From: Endozoicomonas sp. ISHI1
GTDB taxonomy: Bacteria; Pseudomonadota; Gammaproteobacteria; Pseudomonadales; Endozoicomonadaceae
Direction of reading: 5' to 3'
Assembly: GCF_024606225.1 (NCBI RefSeq)
Contig: NZ_JAGRPU010000018.1
Coordinates: 1-64,000 of the forward strand
Length of the DNA: 64,000 nt
In this document: one piece after another, positions 1-7,586 of the stretch
How the letters are laid out: each line of letters opens with the position of its first letter
Numbering within the stretch: position 1 is the first letter of the stretch
The notes under the pieces: model-generated
The model's database searches: none
What the model was told of the DNA's origin: nothing
Seen by the model: the letters and a program-made list of their open reading frames with translations, nothing else
Translations under genes and position numbers: made by a program

Positions 1-2032
1 CATAAGTGCCAGTGATGGTCTCGGCCGTGAAGCTGGCCTCGCCGCTGTCAACATCGGTGACCCCCAGGCTGCCCGAAGTGGTCAGGGTGTTGCCGGCGTC
101 CTCAGTAACGCCGCCTGTGTCAGTGCCCGTGATCACCGCCGCATCGTTGGTGCCAGTAATCGTGATCATCACCTGCTGATCAACAGAGCCGCCCTCGCCA
201 TCATCGACGGTCACGGTATAGGTCTGGGTCAGGGTCTCGCCGATGCCCAGATAATCAATGTCGGCATCGTCGACGCTGAAGTTCCAGTTGATCCGCCCGC
301 TGCCATCGCCATAACTGTCGTCCGCCACAGTGGCGCTGAGACTACCGAGGTAACCATTGGCACCGGCACTGACGCTGACACTCTGCTGGTCACTCAAGTC
401 AACATCGGCAATTGTGAAAGAGCCAGTGTCGGTCAGGGTGCTGCTGTTCTCACCAGCGCCCCCATCCACGATCTCGGTCACCGCTCCGGCAACATCGGTG
501 GCACTGCTGATGGTGGGGGCGTCATTGAGGCCCTCAATTGTCATTGAAGCAGTCTGGTTAACTACACCCCCATGACCATCTTCAACTTGATAGCTGTACT
601 CAAGCGTTTCCGTCTCTCCTGCCGCCAAATGATTATAGGCGGCTGAATCCAGAGATAGGCTGTTGCGATCTTCAGAGATGTTGATGCCAACCGGATTACC
701 GGCAGTGAGCCGGAGGTTGTTAACACTTAAGGTATCAGTCTGATCAGCATCATTGATACCTGTAAGCAAATCAATACTCTGTAGTGGCGAACTCTGATCA
801 GTCCTCAATAAAATTGCATCTTGAACAATCGGGTCATCATTACTTCCTGCCAGAGTAATGCTGGCGGTTTGGATCGTAAAATCTCCTTGTATATCTGTTA
901 CACGATATTCGTAGGTAATGGTTTCCGTCTCTCCGACAGCAAGGTACTTATAAGCTTCCGGATCAATAGCCAACTCTGAGCCATCTTCAGCCACACTGAT
1001 ACCTGTCTCATTACCAGAAACCAGACGAAGGTTGTTAACAGAAAGCACTTCGTTCAGATCCTTATCACTGGCCGTTTGTAATAGGTTCAAACTAATGGCA
1101 GAGTCATTCTGGTTGACATCAAGAACAATTGGGGCCTCCACTTCAGGTGCATCGTTAACGCCTTCTACCATGATATCAATGGATGCCTGACTCCTGTTCC
1201 CCTGAGAATTAATAACCTCAAAAGTAAAAGTAACCGTCTGGTTTTCGCCTTTGGCCAGATAGTCAAAGTCTGCTCCTGGCATAAATTCAAAAGAGCCGTC
1301 ACTGTCAATATTTATTGAACCGGCTTCCGGTGCAGAAACCAATGAGTAGGTGAGTGTGCCGCCACTGGAATCTTTCGCAGTCAGCTGTCCCTGAAGGACC
1401 GGCGCATCTTCACTACCGACCATGGAAGATACCTGAGCTACGGGCTGATAGGAAATTACAACAGGTTCTGCCAACCCTGCCTCATTCTCGGACTCCTGTT
1501 GTTGAACAATGGTGTTGTTACCAGACCTGTCATTGGCACTAAGAATCTCAGATGACTCGGCCGATGGTTCCTGATCTATCTGGTCATCATTTTCAAGCGT
1601 GATAACAGGTATGTCCGAAGGTGCACGCCTGGATTCTGTTTGATCAGAGTCTCGCTCGCCTGAGGCCTCTTCTCCCGGAGCAGGGGTCTCTGATACCGCA
1701 GCTGAGTCAGCCCCTTCGGCAACAGTCTCTCGAGCCTCTTCATCAGCCTGCTCTTCTTCAGACAGTTCTTCATCGTTTTCAACACCCTGACCAGACACCA
1801 CGCTGTCGGTGAGTGTAAGTGACTGCTGCCCACTCAGCTCCAGAACCTGATTGTTTGCAGTTGTAATGACTACAGGTTCACCATTTTCCGATACCACCCG
1901 ATCATTAAGAAAAACCTTGTCTCCTGGTTCGAGAATTATCTGGGTTCCATCCGGCTTTATGGCAATAACCCTACCTGATGCTGCTGTGATCTCACCAATG
2001 GCAGGTGCAGAATTTCCTGAGCTGGAATTCAT
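1..2032 (-). CDS. Giant VCBS/cadherin-like adhesin with LapA-type retention module (N-terminal part)
   Basis: The reading frame is open on the minus strand from an ATG at 2032 to the window edge (about 677 residues), so the C-terminus is missing. Residues about 11-70 (starting IGEITAASGRVIAIKPDG) resemble the N-terminal retention module of LapA-type adhesins, which holds a type I-secreted protein in the outer membrane until a periplasmic LapG-type protease cuts it. An acidic, low-complexity linker rich in E, S and A follows (about 80-165). After that come repeated Ig-like/VCBS units with the motifs GVNDAP, GLNDAP, GTNDAA and GSLGVTDVDSGEASF. A GAGAG-type site (GAGAG on the coding strand) lies just upstream of the start. 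The likely role is surface attachment or biofilm formation. Secretion genes and the RTX C-terminus would lie outside the window. Confidence 0.85.
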   Translation of the reverse strand, partial: MNSSSGNSAPAIGEITAASGRVIAIKPDGTQIILEPGDKVFLNDRVVSENGEPVVITTANNQVLELSGQQSLTLTDSVVSGQGVENDEELSEEEQADEEARETVAEGADSAAVSETPAPGEEASGERDSDQTESRRAPSDIPVITLENDDQIDQEPSAESSEILSANDRSGNNTIVQQQESENEAGLAEPVVISYQPVAQVSSMVGSEDAPVLQGQLTAKDSSGGTLTYSLVSAPEAGSINIDSDGSFEFMPGADFDYLAKGENQTVTFTFEVINSQGNRSQASIDIMVEGVNDAPEVEAPIVLDVNQNDSAISLNLLQTASDKDLNEVLSVNNLRLVSGNETGISVAEDGSELAIDPEAYKYLAVGETETITYEYRVTDIQGDFTIQTASITLAGSNDDPIVQDAILLRTDQSSPLQSIDLLTGINDADQTDTLSVNNLRLTAGNPVGINISEDRNSLSLDSAAYNHLAAGETETLEYSYQVEDGHGGVVNQTASMTIEGLNDAPTISSATDVAGAVTEIVDGGAGENSSTLTDTGSFTIADVDLSDQQSVSVSAGANGYLGSLSATVADDSYGDGSGRINWNFSVDDADIDYLGIGETLTQTYTVTVDDGEGGSVDQQVMITITGTNDAAVITGTDTGGVTEDAGNTLTTSGSLGVTDVDSGEASFTAETITGTY

Positions 2033-2470
2033 ATCTTTTACTCTCTCTGAATCCTGAGGGAGCAGCGGAAAATCGATTTAAGTGCTGTATGATCAATTCA
2101 TACAAAGAATAAGGCGAGTTCCCTTCGCTCCTAATCCACGAATAACCAGTTTAAAAGCTTACTAGTTTCAGGATAGACAGATTGAAGCGGCTTTGTTGAA
2201 ATACTAAGCCATCTAGCTTTTTAATATTTTTCAAAAGGCTCTGTAGCAATGGTTGCACCTTCTGTAACCATGCTTTTTTTCCGGCAACTTAGAGCTTCAT
2301 CTGCTGCTGTTTCCAGCCTATGAGATCGCCGATGAGAATGAAGTTCATCTGAATAGTTGATAGGACCTCTTTCCGGAATCGCTATTTCGAAGCTAGTGCG
2401 GAAACATCATAGAGTATTGGGTTTCTGGCCCTTGATGGATGGCGATTATATAAGAGTATGACAGTACAAG
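2033..2470. other. Intergenic stretch between adhesin start and IS66
   Basis: No gene is recognised in most of this stretch. It should contain the adhesin promoter. The last about 35 bases (2437-2470), read on the plus strand, continue across the IS66 element into the tyrosine recombinase remnant at 6695: G-W-R-L-Y before and T-V-Q across the junction resemble the GVxLYTVQELLGH block upstream of the catalytic tyrosine. That reading is inference because the segment is decayed. Confidence 0.4.
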
Positions 2471-2495
2471 ATAAACGGTAAATTAACCCCACATT
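2463..2495. repeat. Left end of IS66: target duplication plus inverted repeat
   Basis: The bases agtacaag (2463-2470) match attacaag (6695-6702) at 7 of 8 positions. The next 25 bases (2471-2495) match the reverse complement of 6670-6694 at 16 of 25 positions. An 8-bp duplication is what IS66-family elements make on insertion. Confidence 0.75.
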
Positions 2496-2546
2496 CCAAA
2501 GAAAGCCATATCCTTTAATACTTCAGGTTTCAAAACGGAGAAATCT

Positions 2547-2846
2547 ATGAAACCTGAAGCGCGCAAACAAAATCATTTACTCTGGCAAGAACGGATGAAC
2601 GACTGGCAGCAATCCGGACTTTCGGCCTCTGTATGGTGTAAAAAACATGATATCAAGCAGCACCTGTTCTTTTACTGGAAGCGCAAGCTACTTGCTCAGC
2701 CTGACGATAAGCTGATACCTCTGGCCGTTGTTCAGCCAGAACCTTCTCCGCCTTCTCAGGTGATCCTCTATATGGATTCCATACGAATCGAAGCAGCCCC
2801 TGAACAAGCAGCAGCTCTGATCAAAGCATTGCAGGCGGTATCGTGA
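2547..2846 (+). CDS. tnpA: IS66 accessory protein TnpA
   Basis: This 99-residue protein has the N-terminal pattern of IS66 TnpA (W-Q-E-R-M...W-Q-Q-S-G-L-S...W-C-K-K-H), a small helix-turn-helix accessory protein of the element. Its precise biochemical role is not well established. The start is preceded by a good site (acggagaaatct). The stop overlaps the GTG start of tnpB (gTGa), the translational coupling seen in IS66. It appears full length, unlike the two genes after it. Confidence 0.85.
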   Translation: MKPEARKQNHLLWQERMNDWQQSGLSASVWCKKHDIKQHLFFYWKRKLLAQPDDKLIPLAVVQPEPSPPSQVILYMDSIRIEAAPEQAAALIKALQAVS

Positions 2847-2979
2847 TTCATCCCGCAGGTGAGGTTGCTGTCTATCTCTATACCGAATACGTCGAGTAGG
2901 CTCGACTGCCAGCACCGTGACTTGTATGGAGGTTCGAGGTTGACGAACTTCCCAAGCTGGTAACCAACAGCCTGCCCCC

Positions 2980-3015
2980 GAACGCAGCATGCACCTTTCA
3001 ATGCACTACGCTCTC
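2980..3015 (-). ncRNA. Group II intron domain V
   Basis: On the minus strand the sequence reads GAGAGCGTAGTGCATT, GAAA, GGTGCATGCTGCGTTC. This is a 34-36 nt hairpin with the catalytic AGC-type triad near the base, a bulge in the middle and a GAAA tetraloop, as expected for domain V. About 84 bases of domain VI follow, ending at the 3' splice site (2896). Confidence 0.75.
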
Positions 3016-3036
3016 CAGTATTAATATCTCGCAGAT

Positions 3037-4308
3037 TTACCACATTGCCAACGCCTGATCGGCTAGTTCCGACAGCTTCATGCCGTCGTACTTTCCGTCA
3101 TGAACTTTCATGTGGCAGTCACGACAGACCGGTATTTGCTTCCGGTTGATTTGCGCCATTACCTTGCTAAAGCCTTTGGCTTCCTGACCCATCTTGCGGA
3201 TATGCCGGACATGATGCATCTCAATAATTTCTCAGGATCAAGACCTTTGCCGCTGACATTAAATGCTTTCTGGTTCACCTTCAGGGACAGGTTATTGCCG
3301 TATCCATTAAAATCAACCTGTCGCATACCATCTTTAGTTGTCTTCAAGGCTGTAATCTTACCGTTGCCTTTCTTCAAAACTTGCCGGGTTGAACAGCGCC
3401 TCCTGCTCGCTAATGTATGCATCAATGATCTTTGAAGCGTGTATACAATCCAGCTCATTTTTGACCTGTTGGCAGCGAAAGAGTAGTAGTTCAGAACTCC
3501 TCCCAAGATCGAGTTGTAGTACATGACTATTTCCCATTCCTGTCTCGGGATTAAATCTCTACGCGCTTTTCCCTTAAAAGACCCTTTCTTAGCAAATCCA
3601 TCCTCAACCAGTTTGCCCATCAGCTCCATGATCGGAGCTTCGAGCCTTATGGTGCCCGCACCAGTACGTGCAAGTGTTGCCCGTTTCGCATGGCCACTTT
3701 TATGTTTGGAAGTGTGCCCCTTGGGATCGGATTTAAAATCGCTCATCCTCTATTCGCTTTCGCAAGATACCAATCAGCACGTGGTGATCTACATTATCAA
3801 AAAATCCCTTAATATCACCCTCAACAATCCATTTGACACCTTTCCATTGGTTATAGACCTGCTTTAACGCTGTATGGCATCCTTTCACTGGACGATATCC
3901 GTGACTCCTGCGACTGAAAGTCGGTTCATAAATAGCCTCAAAAATCATTCTCATGGCTTCCTGTATGACCTTTTCCGGTGGTGGAGCAATGCCCAGCTGA
4001 CGGAATTTTCCGCTTTTCTTTGGAATCTCCTGAACTCTCACGGGAGAAAACTGAAAATTTTCAGTCTCAAGCTCCTGAATCACTGTCCTGATCATTTGGA
4101 GTGAGTACCCGTCAAGAGTCCTGTAATCAGAGCCCTTTGTCATGTTACTGGCTTTGCTTTTGATGTTTTCATAAGCGGTAATCAGTACCGTTTCATCACA
4201 TAGCAACCGGTAGAGTTTTCGGTTAACGCGGTTTTTATCTTTCCGGTTTTACTCTGCAAGCATCCGAATTTGAGCCAATCCGCCAGCTGTCGTTTTGGCG
4301 ACCTCCAT
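3037..4308 (-). pseudogene. ltrA: Group II intron reverse transcriptase/maturase, internally deleted
   Basis: From an ATG at 4308 the frame reads 19 residues and hits TAA at 4249-4251. It then continues with R-V-N-R-K-L-Y-R-L-L-C-D-E-T-V and RT blocks 0-3 (DIKGFFDNVDHHVLIGILRK). After E-D-E-R-F there is a stop at about 3733. Blocks 4-7, including the Y-A-D-D catalytic motif, are absent, and the sequence resumes in another frame in the maturase X domain (I-R-L-E-A-P-I-M-E-L-M). Another frameshift near 3220 moves into an HNH-like endonuclease region (M-H-H-V-R-H...[11 protein letters not shown]) ending at 3037. Without the YADD block it cannot be an active reverse transcriptase. Confidence 0.88.
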
Positions 4309-5171
4309 TGTGATTACCTCTCTTCCAGATGATTAATACCTGCGACCCTTTGCCATGTCCTGACTGTTATGTCAGGCATTTGACTAATACGATCGCTCCG
4401 TCACCATAGGGATGACTCCCCTTAGGCGATCCCGCAGTTACGCGTTCATAGTTCCTGATGCTTTAGGCTGCCTTTCCGCAACTTTTACCTGTACTGCTTT
4501 GCAGTTTGGCCAGCGGCTCCGAACTTCGGCCCTTGATTCAACTACGCATATCTCAGTTGAGAGTCGGAGCCCACCCCGTTGCCAGAAGTCTTTCGAGGGG
4601 GGCGACTTAGTTACCCACTGTTGCTGCTGGGCTTCAACCAGTATGGGCTTAGCCATAGCGTCTTAGCTGACGCCAGTCTTGGGCTTTGACTTCTAGCCCT
4701 CAGAACGCCTTTTCCGACCATGCTACACTCAGCTCTGGGATTTCCCCTTTACTTAAGGTCGGTGCTTTATACACGTCCGAAGCAGTGCAACTCCTCCTTT
4801 AAGAATCTATTAAACGCGCCACAACGGCGCACTATGCGTAAATCCATTGATGGGTTAGCAGCTTTAGTCGAACAGCAAGCCGGACAATCCCCCTTTAGCC
4901 AGACCCTCTACGTTTTCTGCCATCGCAAGCGAGACAAGATCAAGCTGTTATGCTGGGAGCGCAATGGTTTTGTACTCTGGTATAAACGACTGGAGAAATT
5001 CCGCTTTAAATGGCCGGGCAATGAAGCGCCTGAAGCGATTAATGGAGACCTGCTCAACCAGCTTCTGGATGGTTATGACATTCGACCCAAAGCACCTCAT
5101 CCGACGCTGGAGTATACGACGTTACTCTGACAAACTGGCAATGACTGAACCGCAGTCTATTCTGAATCGGC

Positions 5172-6666
5172 ATGGAAGTCTGCCCAGTCCACTTACCCGA
5201 TGATAACCCCGAGCTGATTGCTTGGGTTCACTCTATTCTGGCAAAAAACGCATTGTTGGAAGAACGCCTTCGCATTCTTCTGCATAAACAGTTTGGTGCA
5301 TCCAGCGAAAAGACCTCACCGGATCAGCAGGAACTGTTCAACGAAGCCGAGCAAGACCAACCGGAACAACCTGAGCTGGAACCCGAAGAAAACGTCACGG
5401 TTGCAGAACACACTCGCCAGAAGAAAGGCAGAGAACCACTGCCCGAAAATTTGCCCAGAGTCCGGGAAGAGCACGACATCCGTGACGATGAAAAAAACTG
5501 CAGCTGCTGCGGTAGTGAACTTCATCGCATAGGCGAAGAGGTCACCGAGCAGCTGGATATCGTCCCGGCTAAAATCCGGGTTATCCAGAATGTGCGGTTC
5601 AAATACGGCTGTCGGTCCTGTGAAAACGGTGTAAAAACAGCCAAACTGCCTGCCCAGCCGATACCAGCCAGTATCGCTACACCGGGGTTGTTAGCATTTA
5701 TTGCCACCAGTAAATACGTCGACGGACAGCCTCTATATCGTCAGGAGAAATTTATCCTGGCTCGTCTGGGTGTTGATATTGCCCGTGCTACTACCTCACT
5801 GTGGATGATGCGCTGTGGCGATCTGGTGCAACCGTTAATCAACCTGATGCGGGACAAGCTGCTGGAAGCACCCCTGATCCATTGCGATGAAACCGTCACC
5901 CAGGTACTCAAAGAGGAGGGGAAGACGGCCCAAAGTCGGTCGTACATCTAGGTTCAGGTGGCTGAACCGGTGAAAAATCAAAAGATCATTCTGTTTGATT
6001 ACGCTCCTGGCCGCAGCGGCTCAGTCCCGGTAAGACTGCTGGATGGCTTTCAGGGCTACCTGCAAACCGATGGTTATGAAGAAGGAGGGAGTCATCAATC
6101 AGGGCTGCCGGGCTCACGCACGTCGCACGTTCGATGAAGCCATCAAGGGGCAGAAAGATAAAAACAAAACCGGCAAAAGCCATATGGGGCCGTCTTATAT
6201 CCGCAGCTCTACCAAATAGAACACGAGATAAAAGTCAGCCCTCCCTAAGAACGAATAAGATTACGGCAGGAGGCAAAGCTTGCCGGTTCTGCAGAAGCTG
6301 CGATAATGGCCGGATAAATCGTTGCCCCGGGTGCGTCCAAAAACCTTGTTGGGTAAGCCTCTTCATTACCTGAAGAACCAATGGGAAAAACTCATCCGTT
6401 ATTGTGATGAGGGCTACCTGCGTATGGATAATAATCTGGCTGAAAATGCGATCCGCCCGATCGTGGTGGGTCGCAAGGCGTGGTTGTTCAGTAACAGTAA
6501 TGACGGAGCCAAAGCCAGTGCCAGTCTTTACAGCTTGGTGGAAACAGCAAAAGCCTGTGGATTAGAGCCCTGCCATTATCTGAAGACAGTCTTCACTTAT
6601 TTGCCGAGGGCAGAATCCGTTGAAGATATCGGGCTGTTGTTGCCCTGGAATCAAAAGCCAGCCTGA
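5172..6666 (+). pseudogene. tnpC: IS66 transposase TnpC, inactivated
   Basis: The first 259 residues match IS66 TnpC: an N-terminal coiled coil, the conserved F-G-A-S-S-E-K block, a cysteine zinc-binding region (C-S-C-C...C-R-S-C) and the start of the catalytic domain (H-C-D-E-T). The frame stops at TAG 5949-5951 inside S-Y-I-*-V-Q-V, where the family usually has a tryptophan, suggesting TGG to TAG. Frameshifts follow near 6090 and in 6170-6320. The end is recognisable again at 6322-6666 (Y-L-R-M-D-N-N-L-A-E-N-A-I-R-P), including the last catalytic glutamate. The stop lies 3 bp from the right inverted repeat. Confidence 0.9.
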
Positions 6667-6669
6667 ATC

Positions 6670-6702
6670 AAGGTGGGTCATAAATACCGCTTACATTACA
6701 AG
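6670..6702. repeat. Right end of IS66: inverted repeat plus target duplication
   Basis: The terminal inverted repeat is 6670-6694, ending in CGCTTAC as IS66 elements do. The duplicated target attacaag follows at 6695-6702. Confidence 0.75.
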
Positions 6703-6799
6703 ACCCAGTTGTTTCGATATCAAGATGACGACCAAGTATGTCGAGTTGAGCAAAGATCATCTGGCAGATGCCGTAAGATTGAATCCGTCAAAGAATAGG
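6695..6799 (+). pseudogene. C-terminal remnant of a tyrosine recombinase/integrase
   Basis: The plus strand reads F-D-I-K-M-T-T-K-Y-V-E-L-S-K-D-H-L-A-D-A-V-R, which is the end of a phage-type integrase with the catalytic tyrosine in T-T-K-Y. The preceding residues are out of register, and the part upstream of the IS66 insertion (before 2471) is barely recognisable, so the gene was probably dead before or soon after IS66 entered it. It points at the 3' end of tRNA-Ser (6876), the usual place for integrases of tRNA-integrating elements. This fits a lost integrative element here, as inference. Confidence 0.6.
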
Positions 6800-6875
6800 C
6801 ATTTTTTGGACACTTTAAGAAAAAAGTATTTTCGGATAATTAACCATTGAAAATTCAATAAATTATGAGAGAAAA

Positions 6876-6968
6876 TGGCGGTGAGGGAGGGATTCGAACC
6901 CTCGATACGGCTACAAACCGTATACTCCCTTAGCAGGGGAGCGCCTTCAGCCTCTCGGCCACCTCACC
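6876..6968 (-). tRNA. serX: tRNA-Ser (GCT)
   Basis: A 93-nt class II tRNA with a long variable arm and encoded CCA. The anticodon loop CTGCTAA sits between CTCCC and GGGAG, giving GCT. It is identical to the copies at 7208-7300 and 12679-12771 and is the last gene of the five-tRNA cluster. Confidence 0.97.
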
Positions 6969-7010
6969 ATCATATTCCTTATTACAATAGGATTAGATTT
7001 GCTTTCAAAA

Positions 7011-7087
7011 TGGCGCGTCCGGGAGGATTCGAACCTCCGACCGCCTGGTTCGTAGCCAGGTACTCTATCCAGCTGAGCTACGGACGC
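7011..7087 (-). tRNA. tRNA-Arg (ACG)
   Basis: A 77-nt tRNA including CCA. The anticodon loop CTACGAA is closed by CCTGG/CCAGG, giving ACG (wobble A, normally edited to inosine). Its acceptor stem is GCGTCCG/CGGACGC, whereas the two sister copies have GCGCTCG/CGAGCGC; the differences are compensatory. Confidence 0.97.
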
Positions 7088-7111
7088 TCATATTTGAAAA
7101 CTTTGAAATAA

Positions 7112-7188
7112 TGGCGCGCTCGGGAGGATTCGAACCTCCGACCGCCTGGTTCGTAGCCAGGTACTCTATCCAGCTGAGCTACGAGCGC
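7112..7188 (-). tRNA. tRNA-Arg (ACG)
   Basis: A 77-nt tRNA including CCA, anticodon ACG. It is identical to the copy at 7340-7416, so the tRNA-Ser/tRNA-Arg pair appears to have been tandemly duplicated. Confidence 0.97.
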
Positions 7189-7207
7189 GTTACTTTAAAC
7201 TTAATTC

Positions 7208-7300
7208 TGGCGGTGAGGGAGGGATTCGAACCCTCGATACGGCTACAAACCGTATACTCCCTTAGCAGGGGAGCGCCTTCAGCCTCTCGGCCACCTCACC
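7208..7300 (-). tRNA. tRNA-Ser (GCT)
   Basis: A 93-nt class II tRNA with anticodon GCT and encoded CCA, identical to the copies at 6876-6968 and 12679-12771. Confidence 0.97.
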
Positions 7301-7339
7301 ATTATAACTTATACTAACGACACTTGACGCTTTAATAAA

Positions 7340-7416
7340 TGGCGCGCTCGGGAGGATTCGAACCTCCGACCGCCTGGTTCGTAGCCAGGTACTCTATCCA
7401 GCTGAGCTACGAGCGC
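7340..7416 (-). tRNA. tRNA-Arg (ACG)
   Basis: A 77-nt tRNA including CCA, anticodon ACG. It is the first gene of the five-tRNA transcription unit, directly behind a strong promoter. Confidence 0.97.
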
Positions 7417-7435
7417 ACTGCACCAACGGGAGCGA

Positions 7436-7464
7436 ACTATAGAGATTTAACCCCCTGGAGTCAA
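7436..7464 (-). promoter_or_regulatory. Sigma70 promoter of the five-tRNA cluster
   Basis: On the minus strand TTGACT (7464-7459), a 17-bp spacer and TATAGT (7441-7436) form a near-consensus promoter. A GC-rich discriminator (TCGCTCCCG) follows, typical of stringently controlled stable RNA promoters. Confidence 0.75.
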
Positions 7465-7507
7465 CGGCATTATGGCAATATTCAAAACTGAACAACAAGG
7501 GATAAAA

Positions 7508-7533
7508 CAAAAAAGCCCCGCATCGGCGGAGCC
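7508..7533 (-). terminator. Terminator after the autotransporter
   Basis: On the minus strand a GCTCCGC/GCGGGGC stem (one G-U pair) with a CGAT loop is followed by TTTTTTG. It lies 54 bp downstream of the autotransporter stop. Confidence 0.8.
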
Positions 7534-7586
7534 AAAAGTTCAAGTTTGTAACAGACTCTGGTCGTTAAACGCTAATCTGCTACTAA

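Larger units (their letters stand above)
2896..4832 (-). mobile_element. Group II intron, mitochondrial-like class, antisense in tnpB
   Basis: The 5' end (4832) begins GTGCGCC, the group II consensus start, and the 3' end (2896) finishes ...CCTAC, matching the usual AY ending. Both ends are fixed by the flanking tnpB reading frame. Domain V is recognisable at 2980-3015. The encoded protein is a broken reverse transcriptase/maturase with an HNH-type C-terminus. At 1937 bp the intron is shorter than the 2.4-2.6 kb typical for its class, because the protein gene has lost its middle. It may still be able to splice from a minus-strand transcript if a maturase is supplied in trans; this is inference. 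Confidence 0.85.
2843..5130 (+). pseudogene. tnpB: IS66 tnpB (IS66 Orf2-like), split by an antisense group II intron
   Basis: The 5' exon (2843-2895) encodes V-I-H-P-A-G-E-V-A-V-Y-L-Y-T-E-Y-V-D and the 3' exon (4833-5130) continues M-R-K-S-I-D-G-L-A-A-L-V-E-Q. Joining 2895 to 4833 restores the GAT codon and one uninterrupted IS66 TnpB frame of about 117 residues. The intervening 1937 bp are a group II intron in the opposite orientation, so it cannot be spliced out of the tnpB transcript. The 3' exon keeps family landmarks such as the Y-V-F-C-H-R-K-R-D-K-I-K-L-L stretch. No other damage is visible, so the intron alone seems to have inactivated the gene. Confidence 0.88.
2471..6694 (+). mobile_element. 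IS66-family insertion sequence, decayed, interrupted by a group II intron
   Basis: The element has imperfect 25-bp terminal inverted repeats, a near-perfect 8-bp target duplication and the three-gene IS66 order tnpA-tnpB-tnpC. tnpA looks intact. tnpB is split by an antisense group II intron (2896-4832), and tnpC carries an in-frame stop and several frameshifts. Without the intron the element would be about 2.3 kb, close to normal IS66 size. It is very unlikely to be mobile by itself. Its right end sits about 180 bp from a tRNA-Ser gene, inside what looks like a tyrosine recombinase remnant. Confidence 0.88.

Noticed and set aside
1-1200. VCBS repeats as a possible tandem DNA repeat or CRISPR
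   Set aside because: The repeats are conserved only at protein level and are irregular in DNA; there are no short identical spaced repeats. No CRISPR array was seen in the window.
6875-7317. Small plus-strand ORFs containing REGFEPS and GGFEPPTAW repeats
   Set aside because: These are translations of tRNA-Ser and tRNA-Arg genes read antisense, a well-known annotation artefact.
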